A stretch of DNA of 64,000 nucleotides from Pararhizobium sp. IMCC21322 (lineage in GTDB: Bacteria > Pseudomonadota > Alphaproteobacteria > Rhizobiales > GCA-2746425): NCBI RefSeq assembly GCF_030758295.1, contig NZ_CP132335.1:4626412-4690411 (forward strand), in the 5' to 3' direction. Shown here one piece after another: positions 62,135-64,000 of the stretch. The notes under the pieces were generated by a model. That model had not been told where the DNA came from. It did not search any database and was given only the letters and a program-made list of their open reading frames with translations. Made by a program: the position numbers and the translations under genes. Within the stretch, counting starts at the first letter, position 1. The number at the start of each line of letters is the position of its first letter.

Positions 62135-63114
62135 TTAGACGGAAGCATATCCTGCGTTTTTGAGACATTTGGCGCATTCGGCGGGGCTTATGTCTCCCAC
62201 GAGCTTGCCGACATATCGCCATGCTTCCTCGATTGTTCTCTTCTGCGCCATTCGCATCCAGTGCTTGATCTTGGCAAAGGTCTGCTCAATGGGATTTAGA
62301 TCGGGTGAATATGGTTGCAAAAACCACAGGCGCGCTCCGGCGGCCTTTATGGTGTCTCGAATGACCTTTGCCTTGTGGCTGCCAAGGTTGTCCATCATGA
62401 CGATGTCACCAGGCTTCAAGGTTGCGATGAGGATTTGCTCCACATAGGCGCGGAACGAAATCCCATTGATGGGTCCGTCAAAGACGCAGGGAGCCGTCAG
62501 CCCATTACAGCGCAGGGCAGCGATGAAGGTCATGGTGTTCCAGTGCCATGTGGCGCATAGCCTCTCAGGCGCTTGCCCTTTGTACCCCAACCCCGAATGG
62601 GCGCCATGTTGGTCTTTATCCATGTCTCATCCATTGCCGGCAGGCAATTGCAAAGCAAATGCCGAGAGGGATGAACACCAATCGTCGTGGATCAAGCTGG
62701 CCCATGAAGCTCTTCCAACGCCGCCTGCGCCGCACCACATCAGCGCGACCCTGTTCAAGGCCGAACAGTGTTTTTTTTAAAGCTTAATCCCTCACGGCGC
62801 AGGAAATGCCACACCGCATTGTGAGAAACTGGGGTGCCTCGCTTGGCCAGAAGGGCCCTCAGGCCATGAAGGGTCAGATGTGGTGTATGCTTGATCTGAT
62901 CCAGAATAAAGTCACGATGCGGGTCGAGAACAGATTTACGATAGCCGCCAATCTGACCAGGTTCGACACTACCCGTTTGCCGGTAACGTTGATGCCACTT
63001 GACGACGCTCGAAACCGCAACGCCAAAGCGCTCCGCTACGACCCTTGTCGTTTCCCCCGAAACAACGGCATTTACCGCGCGCTCGCGCAGATCATTGGAA
63101 TAAGGTTTCGCCAT
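62135..63114 (-). pseudogene. IS630-family transposase, disrupted
   Basis: The N-terminal HTH part (62755-63114: MAKPYSNDLRERAVNAVVSGETTRVVAERFGVAVSSVVKWHQRY in part) and the DDE part (62135-62623: FDGPINGISFRAYVEQIL, MMDNLGSHKAKVIRDTI, LQPYSPDLNPIEQTFAKIKHWMR) are in different frames. An A8 run at 62772-62780 could allow frameshifting, but a 38-bp insertion at 62632-62669 splits the catalytic FI-DETW motif, so the gene is dead. Confidence 0.85.
62632..62669 (-). repeat. 38-bp palindromic insertion in the IS630 transposase
   Basis: This lies between codons for FI and DETW of the transposase and abuts GATGAGAC. It contains the hairpin ATTGCC/GGCAAT and a weaker TTGC-AAA-GCAA. A related copy is split between 27196-27216 and 32354-32373, also abutting GATGAGAC. 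Confidence 0.7.
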
Positions 63115-63208
63115 ATGTGCTGGCCTCCTTGCTCCAGCACACATCTTGAATCAGAAAAATAACCAAAAGGGAATCATTTTGATTCAGTCAATCCGTGAAA
63201 CGCTCTAG

Positions 63209-63262
63209 GTCACCGACGCCCTGTTCCAATATATCGGCGGCTTCTACAACTCGTGCCGAAAA
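63209..63262 (+). pseudogene. IS3-family OrfB C-terminal scrap
   Basis: The translation VTDALFQYIGGFYNSCRKPS recalls the usual end of IS3 OrfB (DALFQYIDGFYN followed by basic residues). Nothing else of the element remains. Confidence 0.4.
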
Positions 63263-63334
63263 CCCTCAGAAACAGCAGAAATATCTCCGTCAAATTTGAA
63301 CGAAAATCAGCCTAAATTGGAATTGGATGCGGAA

Positions 63335-64000
63335 TTAATACGTGACGCGTCCATGCACCGCATGCTCCGCAATTCGGCGGCGGAATATCTCCGCACCCGA
63401 GTGTATATGGTCCACTATCGCATCAATTGCCCAATGTTTCTCACGAATATCGTCTCCAATTACGCGTGAACGGATCGTCCCAAACGTGCCAATCTTTTGA
63501 TGATAAATCTTCGCCAATCCGGGATACCCCATGGGTTCAGCGCAGGCTGAGAGAGCTAGGAAATTCACCAAATCTCTGACCAGAGGTGCGTCAGAATTCA
63601 TATTTTTATAAAGCCAAGCGTAGAGGTCTGGATGAAAGTTTGTGAAGACGCCGGCAAAGCCCTTTGAACCTGCCCGCATGGCGTCGAAGGCGATGGCGGC
63701 ATTGGCATTGATGATCGAAAATTCACTGCCCTTTACAATTTCCAAACGTCGCTCAACGATTTCCAGGTCGCACGAAACATCTTTCAGAACCACAAACCGA
63801 CCGGTATCCAGACAAAATTTCAATTCATCATCACTTATGAGCCGTCGAAAGGGAGCTGGGCATTCATAAAGGCCAAGCGGCATGTCCGATGGAATTGAAC
63901 TCATGATCTTTTGAAGGTTTTGACGGAACACCGGCAGACCTTCATTGTTCTCCGCCAGCCTGTTTGTTACCAGTACCAGTGCATCAATACCCGTTTCGCA
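63335..64000 (-). CDS. Dihydrodipicolinate synthase (DapA)-family protein, partial
   Basis: The C-terminal 221 codons of a gene that begins beyond the window; the frame is open to base 64000. The (beta/alpha)8 lyase pattern is visible: ETGIDALVLVTNRLA, SDMPLGLYECPAPFRRLI, the Schiff-base Lys region FVVLKDVSCDLE, INANAAIAFDAMRAGSKGFAGVFTNF. Members are aldolases or dehydratases acting on 2-keto acids, not necessarily in lysine synthesis. Its place near the oxidoreductase and transporter genes hints at a catabolic role, but IS debris lies between. Confidence 0.85.
   Translation of the reverse strand, partial: CETGIDALVLVTNRLAENNEGLPVFRQNLQKIMSSIPSDMPLGLYECPAPFRRLISDDELKFCLDTGRFVVLKDVSCDLEIVERRLEIVKGSEFSIINANAAIAFDAMRAGSKGFAGVFTNFHPDLYAWLYKNMNSDAPLVRDLVNFLALSACAEPMGYPGLAKIYHQKIGTFGTIRSRVIGDDIREKHWAIDAIVDHIHSGAEIFRRRIAEHAVHGRVTY

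Larger units (their letters stand above)
62120..63207 (-). mobile_element. IS630-family element with TA target site
   Basis: The inverted ends GAGTCTTTCACG (from 62122) and CGTGAAACGCTC (ending 63205) are flanked on both sides by TA, the usual IS630 target. The transposase inside is broken. Confidence 0.8.

Overview
The window looks like the chromosome of an alphaproteobacterium, probably Hyphomicrobiales or Rhodobacterales. This rests on an initiator tRNA of alphaproteobacterial type, a NarL-type two-component pair, a 2-aminoethylphosphonate-type ABC transporter beside a dimethylglycine/sarcosine dehydrogenase-like oxidoreductase, and the IS content. The genus cannot be set from sequence alone.

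Layout. 1-1120: end of a sensor kinase and its response regulator. 1266-1342: tRNA-fMet. About 1331-50750: one integrated mobilizable element (IME). Its large serine recombinase overlaps the tRNA, and a 13-bp copy of the tRNA 3' end marks the far border at 50738-50750. 50751-64000: chromosome with an antiporter, a DeoR regulator, an oxidoreductase/ABC transporter locus, a HAD phosphatase, IS debris and the end of a DapA-family gene.

The IME has a left conjugation block (coupling protein plus small membrane proteins, 3.2-9.8 kb), a Sel1-repeat protein, an ArdC/ParB-like/toxin-antitoxin/regulator block (13.9-23.7 kb), a cargo zone crowded with transposable elements (23.9-47 kb), and a relaxase with MobC at the right end (47.3-50.6 kb). 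No type IV secretion channel is visible, so transfer should need a helper. In the excised circle the recombinase reading frame would run through the att site, stay open for 52 codons and stop in an ATGA overlap with the mobC start, making one recombinase-mobC-relaxase operon.

The cargo zone holds two notable structures. First, an IS3-family element (27217-32350) is interrupted by a group II intron, and the intron is interrupted in domain VI by an IS1182-family element with a 20-bp target duplication. Second, a defence island (33288-42592) holds a four-gene cassette: MORC/MutL-like GHKL ATPase, HNH endonuclease, SNF2 helicase and a stand-alone EcoRII-N (B3-like) DNA-recognition protein. It is followed, across an IS481-type insertion, by a complete EcoRII-like set of C5 methyltransferase, Vsr and EcoRII endonuclease. 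The cassette is the best candidate for a poorly described system: a motif-reading module supplied in trans to an ATPase/helicase/nuclease machine, next to a methyltransferase that could protect self DNA.

All assignments come from reading motifs and sequence by eye. No database search was possible.
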